Assembly (NCBI GenBank): GCA_004293485.1
Contig: RDYW01000034.1
Span: 1-64,000, forward strand
Source of the DNA: Sphingobacteriales bacterium
GTDB lineage: Bacteria; Bacteroidota; Bacteroidia; Sphingobacteriales; Sphingobacteriaceae
DNA: 64,000 nucleotides
Reading direction: 5' to 3'
Below are positions 26,673 to 36,321 of this stretch, piece by piece. Under the pieces are notes generated by a model. That model did no database searches. It was given only the letters and a program-made list of their open reading frames with translations, and had not been told where the DNA came from. The position numbers were made by a program, and so were the translations under genes. The first letter of the stretch is position 1, and every line of letters starts with the position of its first letter.

Positions 26673-26758
26673 GGGCAGCGGGCTTTCGGGCAGCGGGCAA
26701 TCTCCCGTGAATATTTAATCGCCCAACTAACAACTAATCACTAACAACTAACAACTAA
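26673..26758. repeat. short direct repeats between convergent genes
   Basis: GGGCAGCGGGC occurs at 26673-26683 and again at 26688-26698. From about 26724 the unit CTAACAACTAA occurs several times up to and into the 3' end of the next minus-strand gene. These look like slippage or repeat-family sequence. No terminator hairpin was recognised. Confidence 0.5.
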
Positions 26759-27575
26759 CCCACTCCATCAAATCATTAACCTTAAATCTATAACCCAACT
26801 CCTCACTAACCACATTACTACGCACCATTTTATATTTTCCCTTTTCGGGGATAAAACTAATGCGCTTACCATAAAGTTGCATGGTGGCTAGGGTGTAAAA
26901 ATCTTGTTTACAAGGGTGGCTGGGCGCAACGCCGTTGATAGTTTTATGCCAAAAATCACGTTCGATAACCGTGGAAATTAATCCAATACAATCCGCCAAA
27001 CAAATTAAATTTACAGGAGCCAAGCCATTGGCAATATTTTGTTTACCAGCAAAAAACCTCCCTGGATGCCTGTAGGTACCTATTAAGCCTGCCATTCTAA
27101 TAATGGTTGTTTGTAGGTTGGGGTTGTTTCTAAAAACCTGTTCGGCATTAAACATACGTAATCCATTAACCGAGTTTTTATCAATTTCGGTTGCTTCATC
27201 TACCCAGTCATTACTTTCTGGATAAACCGAAGTAGAAGAAATAAAAATAATTTTTTTAATTATGGAGTTATTTACGGCATCATTTAAGTTAATAATTTTT
27301 AAAAGATAATCATCCACCAAAGAATTTCTACCCGGTGGGATGTTTACAATTAATACATCTGAATGCAAAAATTCGCTTATATTATTTCCATTTAAGGTAG
27401 GATTTAATTGTACTACAAAAGCCTCGATACCGCTGGCGCTAAGGGTAATTGTTTTTTCGGGCTGGGTGGTAGAGCCTTTAACAGTATAACCTTGGGCGAG
27501 TAAAAATTTAGCCAGCGGGAAACCCAACCAGCCACAACCTATAATAGAAATTGATTTTGTAGCGTTACTAAACAT
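26748..27575 (-). CDS. NAD(P)-binding SDR-like epimerase family protein (YeeZ-like)
   Basis: 275 residues starting MFSNATKSISIIGCGWLGFP, with the Rossmann motif GCGWLG at the very N-terminus. Also ADVLIVNIPPGRN-like segment (DVLIVNIPPGRNSLVDDYLL), KIIFISSTSVYPES (the SSTSVY active-site block), and RMAGLIGTYRHPGRFFAG. A longer frame to 28112 exists, but its extra 179 codons are antisense to the OmpA lipoprotein gene and are rejected. Likely a sugar-nucleotide-epimerase relative; substrate unknown. Divergent from the OmpA gene across 70 bases. Confidence 0.82.
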   Translation of the reverse strand: MFSNATKSISIIGCGWLGFPLAKFLLAQGYTVKGSTTQPEKTITLSASGIEAFVVQLNPTLNGNNISEFLHSDVLIVNIPPGRNSLVDDYLLKIINLNDAVNNSIIKKIIFISSTSVYPESNDWVDEATEIDKNSVNGLRMFNAEQVFRNNPNLQTTIIRMAGLIGTYRHPGRFFAGKQNIANGLAPVNLICLADCIGLISTVIERDFWHKTINGVAPSHPCKQDFYTLATMQLYGKRISFIPEKGKYKMVRSNVVSEELGYRFKVNDLMEWVSC

Positions 27576-27645
27576 ATAAAAACAAAAAATTAACCTAATT
27601 TTGGCATTATTTTGTAAAAGTAAATAAACAATTAAATCTAAAATC

Positions 27646-28326
27646 ATGAAATCGAACAAATTAAAAATTACAGCATTAACTTTAGCCTTTGCCGTGGTAG
27701 CTATATTACCTGGGTGCAAATCAATGTCGAAAACACAAAAAGGAGCCGGTATTGGCGCTATTGCTGGTGGAGCACTAGGAGCATTAATTGGTAAAAAAGC
27801 TGGTAATACCGCCGTAGGCGCACTTATTGGCGGTGCAATAGGTGGTACAGCGGGTGCTTTTATTGGCCGTAAAATGGATAGGCAGGCTAAAGAGTTAGAA
27901 CAAGCGATACCAGGAGCCGAGGTAACAAATACTGGCGAAGGTATTTTGGTAAAATTTGATTCGGGCATATTGTTTGGTTTTGGCAAATCGGAGCTAACCG
28001 CTACCGCAAAACAAAATATTGATAATTTAGCTGCTTCGTTAAATAAATATCCCGATACCGATATTATGGTTGTAGGCCATACCGATGGCGTAGGAACCGA
28101 TGCTTTTAACAATAAACTTTCTTTAGAACGTTCATCGTCTGTACGTAGCTACGCAGCTAGCAAAGGGGTTGATTTCGGTCGTTTAAAAGTAGTAGGAAAA
28201 GGTAAAAGCGAGCCTATTGCATCAAATGAAAGCGAAGATGGAAGAGCAAAAAACAGAAGAGTAGAAATTGTAATTACGGCCAACGAAGCCATGAAAGCCG
28301 AAGCTAAAAAAGCAAGTGCAAACTAA
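27646..28326 (+). CDS. OmpA-family lipoprotein with glycine zipper
   Basis: 226 residues. Signal peptide ending in AILPGCKS, a lipobox with Cys about residue 25. Then a glycine-zipper segment (GAGIGAIAGGALGALIGKKA, ALIGGAIGGTAGAFIGRKMD), then an OmpA-like peptidoglycan-binding domain: FDSGILFGFGKSELTATAKQ, VVGHTDGVGTDAFNNKLSLE RSSSVRSY, GRAKNRRVEIVI. It likely tethers the outer membrane to peptidoglycan. The gene is complete and well conserved. Confidence 0.92.
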   Translation: MKSNKLKITALTLAFAVVAILPGCKSMSKTQKGAGIGAIAGGALGALIGKKAGNTAVGALIGGAIGGTAGAFIGRKMDRQAKELEQAIPGAEVTNTGEGILVKFDSGILFGFGKSELTATAKQNIDNLAASLNKYPDTDIMVVGHTDGVGTDAFNNKLSLERSSSVRSYAASKGVDFGRLKVVGKGKSEPIASNESEDGRAKNRRVEIVITANEAMKAEAKKASAN

Positions 28327-28618
28327 ATTTTTTTAAGCCTTTATACGCTTAGGTGTAATGTACATTTGTGCTGTTTTTTGATATAACGTTTTGCAAAACC
28401 GCTGATAGCACTTCGCCCTTTTTTTTTGAAGTGGTTGTTCGTTGTTATTTCGTGTTTGTTTTTGGTGCGTTGGCTTTGTAGCTCTTTTAATTTTGCAAAG
28501 GGTTGGCATTTTGTCCAATGTTTCAGGCGGTTTACTGTTGGTGTTTTAGGCTTAGTGCTAACTTACATGTGTACAATAATTTAAATAAGGGGTTAATTTT
28601 AGATGTTTTTTTAATAAT

Positions 28619-30688
28619 TTATAGTTTTATTTCAACGGCATATTTTCGCTTTAAAACCGAAAAAGGTAAATGTAAGTGTTTGGCTTGGTTTGTTAAATTT
28701 TCGATAATATAGTCTTTATTTTTACCATCAATAAATAAATGTTTAAAATTATATTGTGTAAGCGGTTGTAGGTTTAGTATTTTATTGGTGCTTAATAATA
28801 TATAATCAATTTTATTGTTGCTTGGGCTAAATTGCTTGTTTTGCTGTACCATTATTGTTTTATTATTATAAGTATATAGGGTATTAAAATCAGTAACCGA
28901 AGGATTAATAAAAAGTATATTATTAATGCGGCAACTATCTAAATAAGGTTTTACAAAAAACTTATAGTTATAATTACTACTATCAACATCGGTAATTAAA
29001 ACGGCTGTTTTGCCTCGTATAAGTGCCACTGCGGTATTTTTTCGCAAACAAAAAAACATAGCTTGTTTTTGTATCGAGTGTTGTACATTTTTTATGGTGA
29101 TGCTAATAGTAAATATGCTTAACAAAAATATAGCAGCATAAATAAACCTTTTTTGTTTTTGACTAAAGGCTTTTAACATAAAAAATAACGCTGCGTAAAA
29201 CAATAATATCTCTAAAGCATTAAAATAAATGGGGCTAATGGTAGCACCAGGCATATTGCCTATGTGTATTAATCCATTATTGGTAAAGTTAATAAGATAA
29301 TTAAACGCTAAGCCTGCATAATGCATTACTGTTGTAGGCCAGGGGATTACCAAAAACATAATACCACCATACATTATTAAAGTGGCAGGCAATAAAATAA
29401 ACAAGTTGCTTATAATAAAACATAATGGAAACAAATGAAAATAAAATACACTTATGGGTGTAGTAGCCAACTGTGCCGCTATCGAAATAGATATGCAACC
29501 CCATAATAATTGCAGTATTTTGTTTTCGGGGCTGTAAAGGTTTTGTATTTTGGGTTGTAAATAAATTAAACCTGCTACCGATATAAACGAAAGCTGAAAA
29601 CCTACATCCATTACTATAAACGGATTATATAATAAAATAATAAATGCTGCAATACCCATAATATTAAAGGTATTTCCTCGGTACCGTATTAATTTAGCAA
29701 TTACGTAAAGGGTTATCATTATGGCAGCTCGGGCTACCGATGGTGCCATGCCAGCAATTAATGCGTAAAACCAAACCAGCGTTAGCATAATTACGGCTTT
29801 AAGTAATTGTGTCCAGCGTTTGTGGTTCATAAATTTTAACAAAAACTCTAATAAAAGTACCACCAGCGCCACATGCATACCCGAAACCGATAATACATGT
29901 ATGGTACCCGTTTTAAAATAAGCGTTTAAAATATTTTCTTCTAATTCGGTTCGATAACCTAGCAATAAGGTAGATGCTACCGACCTTGCATCTATATTGG
30001 GTATATGTTTTCGAAACTTATCTACTTGTTTTTCTCTAAAATTAAGCGCAAAATTTATTATCGGGTTTCCTTTATTGCTATCAATTTTTACTGTTTGTAA
30101 TTGGTTTATAAACGTTTGATGATATACCTGCCTATTTGCCATCAGTTTTTTATAGTTAAACTCGGCAGGATTGTAAGGTGGCTCAATATCTTTGTATTTT
30201 GATTTAATAATAAGTTGATACCCGTATTTTAAACCTAAACGTTTGGTGGTATCAAAGCGCATGGCTAATAAAATATTTCCGCTGGCGGGCATAATTTTTT
30301 TATGGTAAACAACAGCATCTGTAACCGCTATGAAGCGGGCTATATCGCCTTTTATTTTAGGTTCTTCGTTAATATGTACAATAATATAATCGCTTTTTAT
30401 TTTCGAAAAATGCGTTTCGGCATATATTTCTTTGTGCTGATGTGTTAAAATTATGGCCGAAAGAAATACTAAAATTTTAATATTTAGGCCTAATAAAAGC
30501 CTTTTATCGTATAGTTCTATTTTTTTGTAAACAAAACATAAAGTTGTAGCAAAAATAAAAGCCAATATAAAACAATAGTACCACCCTGCCGAAGGCATCA
30601 CAAAGGGATTTGTAGAAACATAAATGCCAGCAATAAAGGGTATTAGCAGTCTTAAAAAAGGTATTTCTTCTTTAAATACAGCTATCAT
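28619..30688 (-). CDS. comEC: ComEC/Rec2 competence channel protein
   Basis: 689-residue inner-membrane protein expected to carry single-stranded DNA into the cytoplasm. N-terminal helices with FLRLLIPFIAGIYVSTN, a DUF4131-like OB segment, then the competence domain with HVLSVSGMHVALVVLLLEFL, MAPSVARAAIMITLYV and NTFNIMGIAAFIILLYNPFI plus VGFQLSFISVAGLIYLQP. The C-terminal metallo-beta-lactamase-like part is short and lacks a clear HxHxDH motif, as is common in Bacteroidota. It is the last gene of a three-gene minus-strand operon with the HhH protein and the PorV-like barrel. Confidence 0.9.
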   Translation of the reverse strand: MIAVFKEEIPFLRLLIPFIAGIYVSTNPFVMPSAGWYYCFILAFIFATTLCFVYKKIELYDKRLLLGLNIKILVFLSAIILTHQHKEIYAETHFSKIKSDYIIVHINEEPKIKGDIARFIAVTDAVVYHKKIMPASGNILLAMRFDTTKRLGLKYGYQLIIKSKYKDIEPPYNPAEFNYKKLMANRQVYHQTFINQLQTVKIDSNKGNPIINFALNFREKQVDKFRKHIPNIDARSVASTLLLGYRTELEENILNAYFKTGTIHVLSVSGMHVALVVLLLEFLLKFMNHKRWTQLLKAVIMLTLVWFYALIAGMAPSVARAAIMITLYVIAKLIRYRGNTFNIMGIAAFIILLYNPFIVMDVGFQLSFISVAGLIYLQPKIQNLYSPENKILQLLWGCISISIAAQLATTPISVFYFHLFPLCFIISNLFILLPATLIMYGGIMFLVIPWPTTVMHYAGLAFNYLINFTNNGLIHIGNMPGATISPIYFNALEILLFYAALFFMLKAFSQKQKRFIYAAIFLLSIFTISITIKNVQHSIQKQAMFFCLRKNTAVALIRGKTAVLITDVDSSNYNYKFFVKPYLDSCRINNILFINPSVTDFNTLYTYNNKTIMVQQNKQFSPSNNKIDYILLSTNKILNLQPLTQYNFKHLFIDGKNKDYIIENLTNQAKHLHLPFSVLKRKYAVEIKL

Positions 30689-30693
30689 ATTTT

Positions 30694-32784
30694 TTAAAAT
30701 TGAATGCGGGCTTGTAGCTTAATTTCCGATTTTTGGTTTCCATTTATTTCATCCAAGCCCGAGCCAATAGTAGTTAAATTACTGTATTGTGTAAGGGCGT
30801 AGCGTATCCAAAAATCAAGGCCACGGCGCACAGTATAGCGGCCATTAACGTAAAATCGTATTCCTTGGTTTTGGTACGCGGGTATCGAAAATCCGTACAA
30901 TACATCGCTTTCGTAAGCGTATATTCGGGTATCAAAATTTTCGGTTTGAAACATCGTTAAGCGCATATTGCCCGAAAATTTAGAGCTTAATGGGTTGTAA
31001 TTTACATCCTGATAAGCCATAAATCCATAACGTTGCTGGTCACTTTCTTCTTTAAAAGCCATTACCTCTACACGGTTTCGTAGGGTAAAACTTTTATTTA
31101 CTTGGTACTGGGCTTCGAGCCTAAAATTTTGCCGGCGGTAAGGCTCTAAAAAATTAATATTAGTGCTTAATGGCGAATTTTGTTCTTTATCGCGTATGCG
31201 GTACCTTAGCGAAAAGCGGGTTACTTTATTGGGGATGTACGAAAATTGGCTAAACACATCAAATCCACCAGAAGGTGCATCCACCGAAAACTTTAACCAA
31301 GGAAATTTAAACATATCAAAGTAGCTTACCCATTCAAATTTTTTGCTTGGTTTTATTTGTAAGCCTGTGTAAAAGCCTTTTTCGTTTTTTGCAATAGTGT
31401 TTTCGCTAATAGCTTGGTTAAAATACGATTGGTAATTTTTTTGATAATTGCGATGAAATGCCACCATTGATACTGCAGGCGATAGGCTTGATATTAAACC
31501 ATTTATAAAGGCAAAACCATGCCCAACGCTGTGAGCGGCTTCGCCATAAAAATAGGTGTTTTTTATATTGTAATTGTAGTGTAAACCTATATTTGTAAGA
31601 TGGTTACTTGTAAAATCGTACTTGCTATATACTGCATCGTTAGGGGCAAACCTTTCGCTATATGTAGTTTGGTAGCCTATAAGCCCTACATTAAATTGGC
31701 GGGTTTTATATTGTAAATTACTGCCATAAACCAACTGGTTTATACGCCCTTTTCCTTTTAACTCCGACGCAGTACGGTGCAAGCCACTTTGCTGTAACGA
31801 ACCTATTTCATCGGTTAAAGTAACAGGATTAAATACCGCACTTGCATCAATATTAATGGATGAAACAAAGGGCGTAAACTCAAATTTTCCCAAATTTACT
31901 TGGGTGGCAAGCCCCCTAAAAAACGAAAACTCGTTTACCGAGGTGTACGACCGTAAACCTAAATCTTGCCTTGCCACGGTAAAAATATCGGCACCTTTGC
32001 CAAAACTAAGGCCACTCCACATGGTTAATCCTTGGCCAAATTGTAAAGCAAAATCGCCTATAACTATTTTTTTAAACGCCCTGATATCTTTTAAATACAA
32101 ACTTCCTGAGTAAAAATCGGGCCCTTTTTTACCCGATGTGGCCCAGTACTGTTCGCCAGCATCTTTTTCAACGTTAATAGATAAAAGTACATTGTTGTTA
32201 TAATTATACCTAAATCGGGTAAATATCCTATCGGGTGGGCCTAAGTAGCGTGATGCCTTAGACGAGTCGGGTATGTTATAGCCCTTTTGTGGTTCAATAA
32301 CTCGCTGGTAACGTACCAACACATCTCCATTACCACGAATAAGCATATTTTTAAAACTAAAATTTTCGAAACCGGTAGGTTGGCTTATGGTAGAAAAATA
32401 TAATAAATTTTTTATTGTTTCTAAATCAAAACCTGTAATACCTTGTAGTTCTAATACGTTTATAAGTTTTCCGTTTTTTTGGATATGGGTAAGCAAATTA
32501 TTTATTTGTACTTGATTTAAAAACACCAGCTCAAGCAACTGAGCTTTGCTTGTTTTGTTAAGGTTAATAGGATATTTTCGGTAATAATTTAATCTATCAA
32601 CCATTTCGGTATAATCAAAATCTTCTCCAAGGTTTTCGGCCACCGATTCGATAATATATTCTACAATACCATCGGCATTTTGGCTATAATCGGCTTTTGG
32701 TTTTATTGGTTTGTTGGTTTGGCTGTAGCCTATTAACCCTAAAAACAATAGAAATAGGATAAATCCACATTGTTTAAAATTCAT
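30694..32784 (-). CDS. helix-hairpin-helix plus outer-membrane beta-barrel protein
   Basis: 696 residues with a signal peptide (MNFKQCGFILFLLFLGLIGY). Residues about 45-130 hold a ComEA-like helix-hairpin-helix region (PINLNKTSKAQLLELVFLNQ, LINVLELQGITGFDLETIKN). The remainder is rich in alternating aromatic strands and ends with KSEIKLQARIQF, typical of an outer-membrane beta-barrel. The HhH part suggests DNA contact. Its place before comEC makes a role in DNA uptake attractive, but this is inference. It overlaps the preceding barrel gene by 11 bases and stops 5 bases before comEC. Confidence 0.8.
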   Translation of the reverse strand: MNFKQCGFILFLLFLGLIGYSQTNKPIKPKADYSQNADGIVEYIIESVAENLGEDFDYTEMVDRLNYYRKYPINLNKTSKAQLLELVFLNQVQINNLLTHIQKNGKLINVLELQGITGFDLETIKNLLYFSTISQPTGFENFSFKNMLIRGNGDVLVRYQRVIEPQKGYNIPDSSKASRYLGPPDRIFTRFRYNYNNNVLLSINVEKDAGEQYWATSGKKGPDFYSGSLYLKDIRAFKKIVIGDFALQFGQGLTMWSGLSFGKGADIFTVARQDLGLRSYTSVNEFSFFRGLATQVNLGKFEFTPFVSSINIDASAVFNPVTLTDEIGSLQQSGLHRTASELKGKGRINQLVYGSNLQYKTRQFNVGLIGYQTTYSERFAPNDAVYSKYDFTSNHLTNIGLHYNYNIKNTYFYGEAAHSVGHGFAFINGLISSLSPAVSMVAFHRNYQKNYQSYFNQAISENTIAKNEKGFYTGLQIKPSKKFEWVSYFDMFKFPWLKFSVDAPSGGFDVFSQFSYIPNKVTRFSLRYRIRDKEQNSPLSTNINFLEPYRRQNFRLEAQYQVNKSFTLRNRVEVMAFKEESDQQRYGFMAYQDVNYNPLSSKFSGNMRLTMFQTENFDTRIYAYESDVLYGFSIPAYQNQGIRFYVNGRYTVRRGLDFWIRYALTQYSNLTTIGSGLDEINGNQKSEIKLQARIQF

Positions 32785-33574
32785 AACCCAAAGATATTTG
32801 TGGTGAATAGCCCAATATTGGGTGCGAGCTTATGCCAAAATCTACCAAAAGGTTTTCTAAAGCCAGCCCAAAGCCAGCATATTGTTTAAATGGGTTCATC
32901 GAAACTCCTCCCCTAATGGCAAATGCTTTAATAATTTTATACTCGATACCTGTTTTAAAATCGGCTTTATTATCTAATATTTTTTCGAGCTCGGTACTTA
33001 TAATTAACTTATCAGAAAAAGTGTAACTACCCCCAAATTGTATATGTGCTGGTATAATTAAATCGGTAGTTTCGGCGTATTTGCTCGAGTTAGGGTTGGC
33101 CACATGTGCCCCTAGCCATAAGTTGGGTAAAGCTTGGTATTGTAACCCTACCTGTACACTAAAAGCCCTGGTATTGCCATAGTTTGATATTTGTAATTGG
33201 TGGTAATTAACTGTTATTGCGGTTAATAATTTAGGTCCGAATGCTCGAGCAAGGCTTAGCCCCGATTGTGTTTCTCGGTAGGCATTTATACCATAATTTT
33301 GAAACGAAGCACCCAGCACATATTTTTTAATAGGAATAGCAAAAACAGCCGATTTAGTTGAAATTTCTTTAATTAAAAATTTGTTTTCGTAAGCTAGCGA
33401 AGCTATAGGTTTGGTTAATAATGCTATACCCGCCTGGTTTTTTTGGGCTGCCCATACATCTTGCAAAGCCACACCGGCACCGCCCATTGCGGTAATGCGT
33501 GGCCCTGTATTAACTTGTGCTTTCGCATTTAAACATAAAAATGATAAAACAACTAGTAATTTATTTAATTTCAT
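32774..33574 (-). CDS. PorV/PorQ-like outer-membrane barrel protein
   Basis: 266 residues with a signal peptide (MKLNKLLVVLSFLCLNAKAQ). The mature start GPRITAMGGAGVALQDVWAA QKNQAG is the N-terminal motif of the PorV/FadL-like family of Bacteroidota. The rest is a series of short amphipathic strands with a terminal aromatic residue (LGYEF). PorV-type proteins act as outer-membrane shuttles in type IX secretion; this one may be an unrelated paralogue. First gene of the comEC operon. Confidence 0.75.
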   Translation of the reverse strand: MKLNKLLVVLSFLCLNAKAQVNTGPRITAMGGAGVALQDVWAAQKNQAGIALLTKPIASLAYENKFLIKEISTKSAVFAIPIKKYVLGASFQNYGINAYRETQSGLSLARAFGPKLLTAITVNYHQLQISNYGNTRAFSVQVGLQYQALPNLWLGAHVANPNSSKYAETTDLIIPAHIQFGGSYTFSDKLIISTELEKILDNKADFKTGIEYKIIKAFAIRGGVSMNPFKQYAGFGLALENLLVDFGISSHPILGYSPQISLGYEF

Positions 33575-33889
33575 ACGCTAAAATTTGAGTTAAAAATAAT
33601 ATTCTATTGTGAATTTTACATTAAAGAAATAATTTTATAGCGTAATTAAGTGTTTTGTTAAAAATATAAGTTAAAATATTTGTGTTTTTATAATCTATAC
33701 TCCCAAAAAACAATAAATAAGATTAAGTTTATAATAATTCTTCATCAATATATGGCTGCTTGTGTTTTTTTGATATTTTTTTACTAGATAGCGTTTAGGC
33801 TATTGTATATTACTATCTTCGTATATATTATTCGTTTATAAAGCTAATTAATTGTACACTAAAGTATAACTTCTTACTACGTAATTATT
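33575..33889. other. divergent intergenic region before pafA
   Basis: 315 AT-rich bases between the comEC operon and pafA, which are divergent. A -7 variant TATCTTCG at 33814-33821 could serve pafA; the TTTG partner is not clear. Nothing else resembling a gene or a fold was seen. Confidence 0.45.
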
Positions 33890-35554
33890 ATGAAAAAACT
33901 TTTTACCATTGCACTCATAGTTTGCTTCCCATTATTGCTTATTGCACAACTAAAAAGCTTAAAAAAAACAACGCTTACAAGCCAAAAGCAATTAGTCCAA
34001 CCCAAATTAGTAGTAGGCATAGTGGTAGACCAAATGCGATGGGATTTTTTATATCGTTATGCCAACCGATATAGCCAGGGCGGCTTTAAACGCCTATTGC
34101 GTGAAGGCTTTAGTTGCGATAATACCCAAATAAGTTACATTCCTACTGTTACAGCAGCTGGCCATACAGGTATATATACGGGCTCGGTACCGGCATTACA
34201 CGGCATTACAGGTAACGACTGGACCGAACAAAACACTGGCAAAATGCAGTATTGTACACAAGATAGTAGCGTAAATACAGTAGGCAGTACTTCGGATGCG
34301 GGGCAAATGTCGCCCCGAAACTTGTGGGCAACCACCATTACCGACGAATTAAAACTTGCCACCAACTTTAAAGCAAAAACCATAGGCTTAGCCCTAAAAG
34401 ACCGCGGTGCAATATTGCCCGCCGGACACACCGCCAATGCAGCATATTGGTTTGATGATGTTGCAAGTAACTGGATTACAAGCACTTATTATATGCCCCA
34501 ATTGCCCGCTTGGGTAAATAGTTTTAATACCGAAAAAAATGTTCAAAAATATATTGCTAAAAATTGGTACCCTATGTACCCTATAGCTACTTACACGCAA
34601 AGCGAACCCGATAGCAACACACACGAAGGGGTGTTAAAAAACGAAAAATTACCAGTTTTCCCTCACTTAATTTCTAAAATAAACGGAGCAGGTGCTATAC
34701 GTAACACTCCTTACGGCAATAGTATTACCTTTGATTTTGCTAAAAAAACCATAACCGAAGAAAAAATGGGCGCAAATGTTGTAACCGATTTTTTAGCCAT
34801 CAGCCTTTCATCTACCGATTATATTGGCCATTGGTACGGGCCAAATTCAGCCGAAATTGAAGACACTTATTTGCGTTTAGATAAAGAAATAGAACTTTTT
34901 TTAGTTTTTTTAGATACCCAACTAGGTAAAAATAACTATACCGTATTTTTAACCGCCGACCATGGTGCAGCGCATAACCCTGCTTTTTTAACCCAACACC
35001 ATATACCTGCTGGCTTATTTGCCGGAGCCGATATTTTACAACAATTAAACGCTACGCTAAAAACCCAATTTGGGGTCGATAAATTGGTATTAAACCTAGC
35101 TAATTATCAAGTTAGTTTTAATAATGCGGCCATTGTTCAAGCAAAAATAAATATAGATGCCTTAAAAGCATCTTGCATTAATTTTTTACAGCTACAAAAT
35201 GGGCTTGCCTATGCCCTTGATATGGATAAAATAAGCCAAGCCAGCATACCCGATGCTTTAAAACAAAAAATAATAAATGGCTATAACCCACAACGAAGTG
35301 GGGCAATACAAATAATTTTACAGCCTGCTTATTTTAATGGCTATGGCCTAACAGGTACTACGCATGGTACTTGGAATCCTTACGATACGCACATACCCTT
35401 GCTGTTTATGGGTTGGGGAATTAAACAAGGCAGCTTAAAAACAGCCACCAGCATGGCCGATATAGCCCCAACATTAGCAGCTTTGCTACACTTACAAGAA
35501 CCCAATGCAAGTATTGGTAAGCCTATAGTCGAGATGATAAAAACAGAAAAATAA
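33890..35554 (+). CDS. pafA: PafA-type alkaline phosphatase
   Basis: 554-residue secreted calcium-dependent or phosphate-irrepressible alkaline phosphatase. Signal peptide (MKKLFTIALIVCFPLLLIAQ). Metal-binding VVDQMRWDF, nucleophile Thr in SYIPTVTAAGHTGIYTGSVP, then STDYIGHWYGPNS with metal ligands, FLTADHGAAHNP, and the C-terminal GTTHGTWNPYDTHIPLLFMG. Length normal. Known PafA enzymes release phosphate from organic esters outside the cytoplasm. The following 485 bases separate it from the defence operon. Confidence 0.93.
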   Translation: MKKLFTIALIVCFPLLLIAQLKSLKKTTLTSQKQLVQPKLVVGIVVDQMRWDFLYRYANRYSQGGFKRLLREGFSCDNTQISYIPTVTAAGHTGIYTGSVPALHGITGNDWTEQNTGKMQYCTQDSSVNTVGSTSDAGQMSPRNLWATTITDELKLATNFKAKTIGLALKDRGAILPAGHTANAAYWFDDVASNWITSTYYMPQLPAWVNSFNTEKNVQKYIAKNWYPMYPIATYTQSEPDSNTHEGVLKNEKLPVFPHLISKINGAGAIRNTPYGNSITFDFAKKTITEEKMGANVVTDFLAISLSSTDYIGHWYGPNSAEIEDTYLRLDKEIELFLVFLDTQLGKNNYTVFLTADHGAAHNPAFLTQHHIPAGLFAGADILQQLNATLKTQFGVDKLVLNLANYQVSFNNAAIVQAKINIDALKASCINFLQLQNGLAYALDMDKISQASIPDALKQKIINGYNPQRSGAIQIILQPAYFNGYGLTGTTHGTWNPYDTHIPLLFMGWGIKQGSLKTATSMADIAPTLAALLHLQEPNASIGKPIVEMIKTEK

Positions 35555-36039
35555 AAAAGGTAAAATATTTTTATACGATTTTTTAAAAATACTATCAATG
35601 TTTTGTTGTTATAAAACCCGATTTCGATTTTTAAATATTGTTTTAAGATTGATTAGGGCGTTTTTTTGTATCTCAACAAAAGGTTAAAAACTACAGTATA
35701 AATCGCATTAGTAAGTACTACTTTTTTGTTTTTTAATGTGATATAATTTTAATAAACATTTATTTTAGTGTTTTAAAATTTACCTATTTAAAAGTTACAA
35801 GCAAGCCTAAAAGACGACACAGCAACCATCAACCTTTGACATCTTGACCAGACTTTTTGGACGACCAAATTCGGCAGATAATTTCGCTGTATTTCGACAC
35901 AGACCAGCAGACCAAATTGGCGACACACAAGCCGACCCTTCGCAAAACCAAAAGAGCAAAATTTTCCACCGCACCATGTCAGTTTTATTTTATTATTCTA
36001 TATTTGTCCTTTGTAGGACAAGACCAAAACTGGTAAATA
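35555..36039. other. left border region of the defence island
   Basis: 485 bases. The first part is AT-rich and gene-free. From about 35805 composition becomes visibly more GC-rich ('gacgacacagcaacc', 'gaccagcagaccaaattggcg'), like the segment beyond the last island gene. No open frame there resembles a known protein. The final 40 bases contain the promoter and operator of the XRE gene. Confidence 0.5.
35999..36021 (+). promoter_or_regulatory. XRE promoter with operator dyad
   Basis: TATATTTG at 35999-36006 fits the Bacteroidota -7 box. The dyad TTGTCC (36004-36009) - TTTGTA - GGACAA (36016-36021) overlaps it. A repressor bound here would block the promoter. The XRE gene starts 18 bases after the dyad. 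This is the layout of controller-protein operators; binding by the XRE product is inferred. Confidence 0.6.
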
Positions 36040-36321
36040 ATGCTAGGCGAAAAATTAAAAGAATTACGAGAGGCTAAAGGACTTGTGCAAAGACAAGTTG
36101 CTGCTGACTTACATGTTGACACTGCTTACATCAGCAAGATGGAGCATAACGAAAAGCCTGTGAGTAGAACTCACTTAAAAAAGTTAGCTAAACTTTATAG
36201 TGTAACTGAAAATGATTTGTTGCCAATTTGGTTAGCGGACAAAGTTTTGCAATTAGTAGAAAATGAAAAGTATTCAGTTCAAGCATTGGAAATGGCTTTA
36301 AATAAAGTAAAAGAGAAGTGA
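36040..36321 (+). CDS. XRE-family transcriptional regulator (controller-like)
   Basis: 93-residue helix-turn-helix protein: LGEKLKELREAKGLVQRQVA, ADLHVDTAYISKMEHNEKPV, LKKLAKLYSVTENDLLPIWL. Residues about 5-60 are a canonical XRE/Cro-type HTH. Size and first position in a restriction-like operon match controller (C) proteins. A symmetric operator overlaps the promoter. Its stop and the next start share GTGA, so it is translationally coupled to the helicase gene. Confidence 0.85.
   Translation: MLGEKLKELREAKGLVQRQVAADLHVDTAYISKMEHNEKPVSRTHLKKLAKLYSVTENDLLPIWLADKVLQLVENEKYSVQALEMALNKVKEK

Noticed and set aside
27576-28112. 179-codon upstream extension of the SDR-like gene
   Set aside because: It is antisense to the well-supported OmpA lipoprotein gene, is low-complexity (Ala/Pro/Val), and the family starts at MFSNATKSISIIGCGWLG.
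35844-36077. 77-codon open frame before the XRE gene
   Set aside because: It spans the XRE promoter and the start of the XRE gene in another frame and has no protein features.
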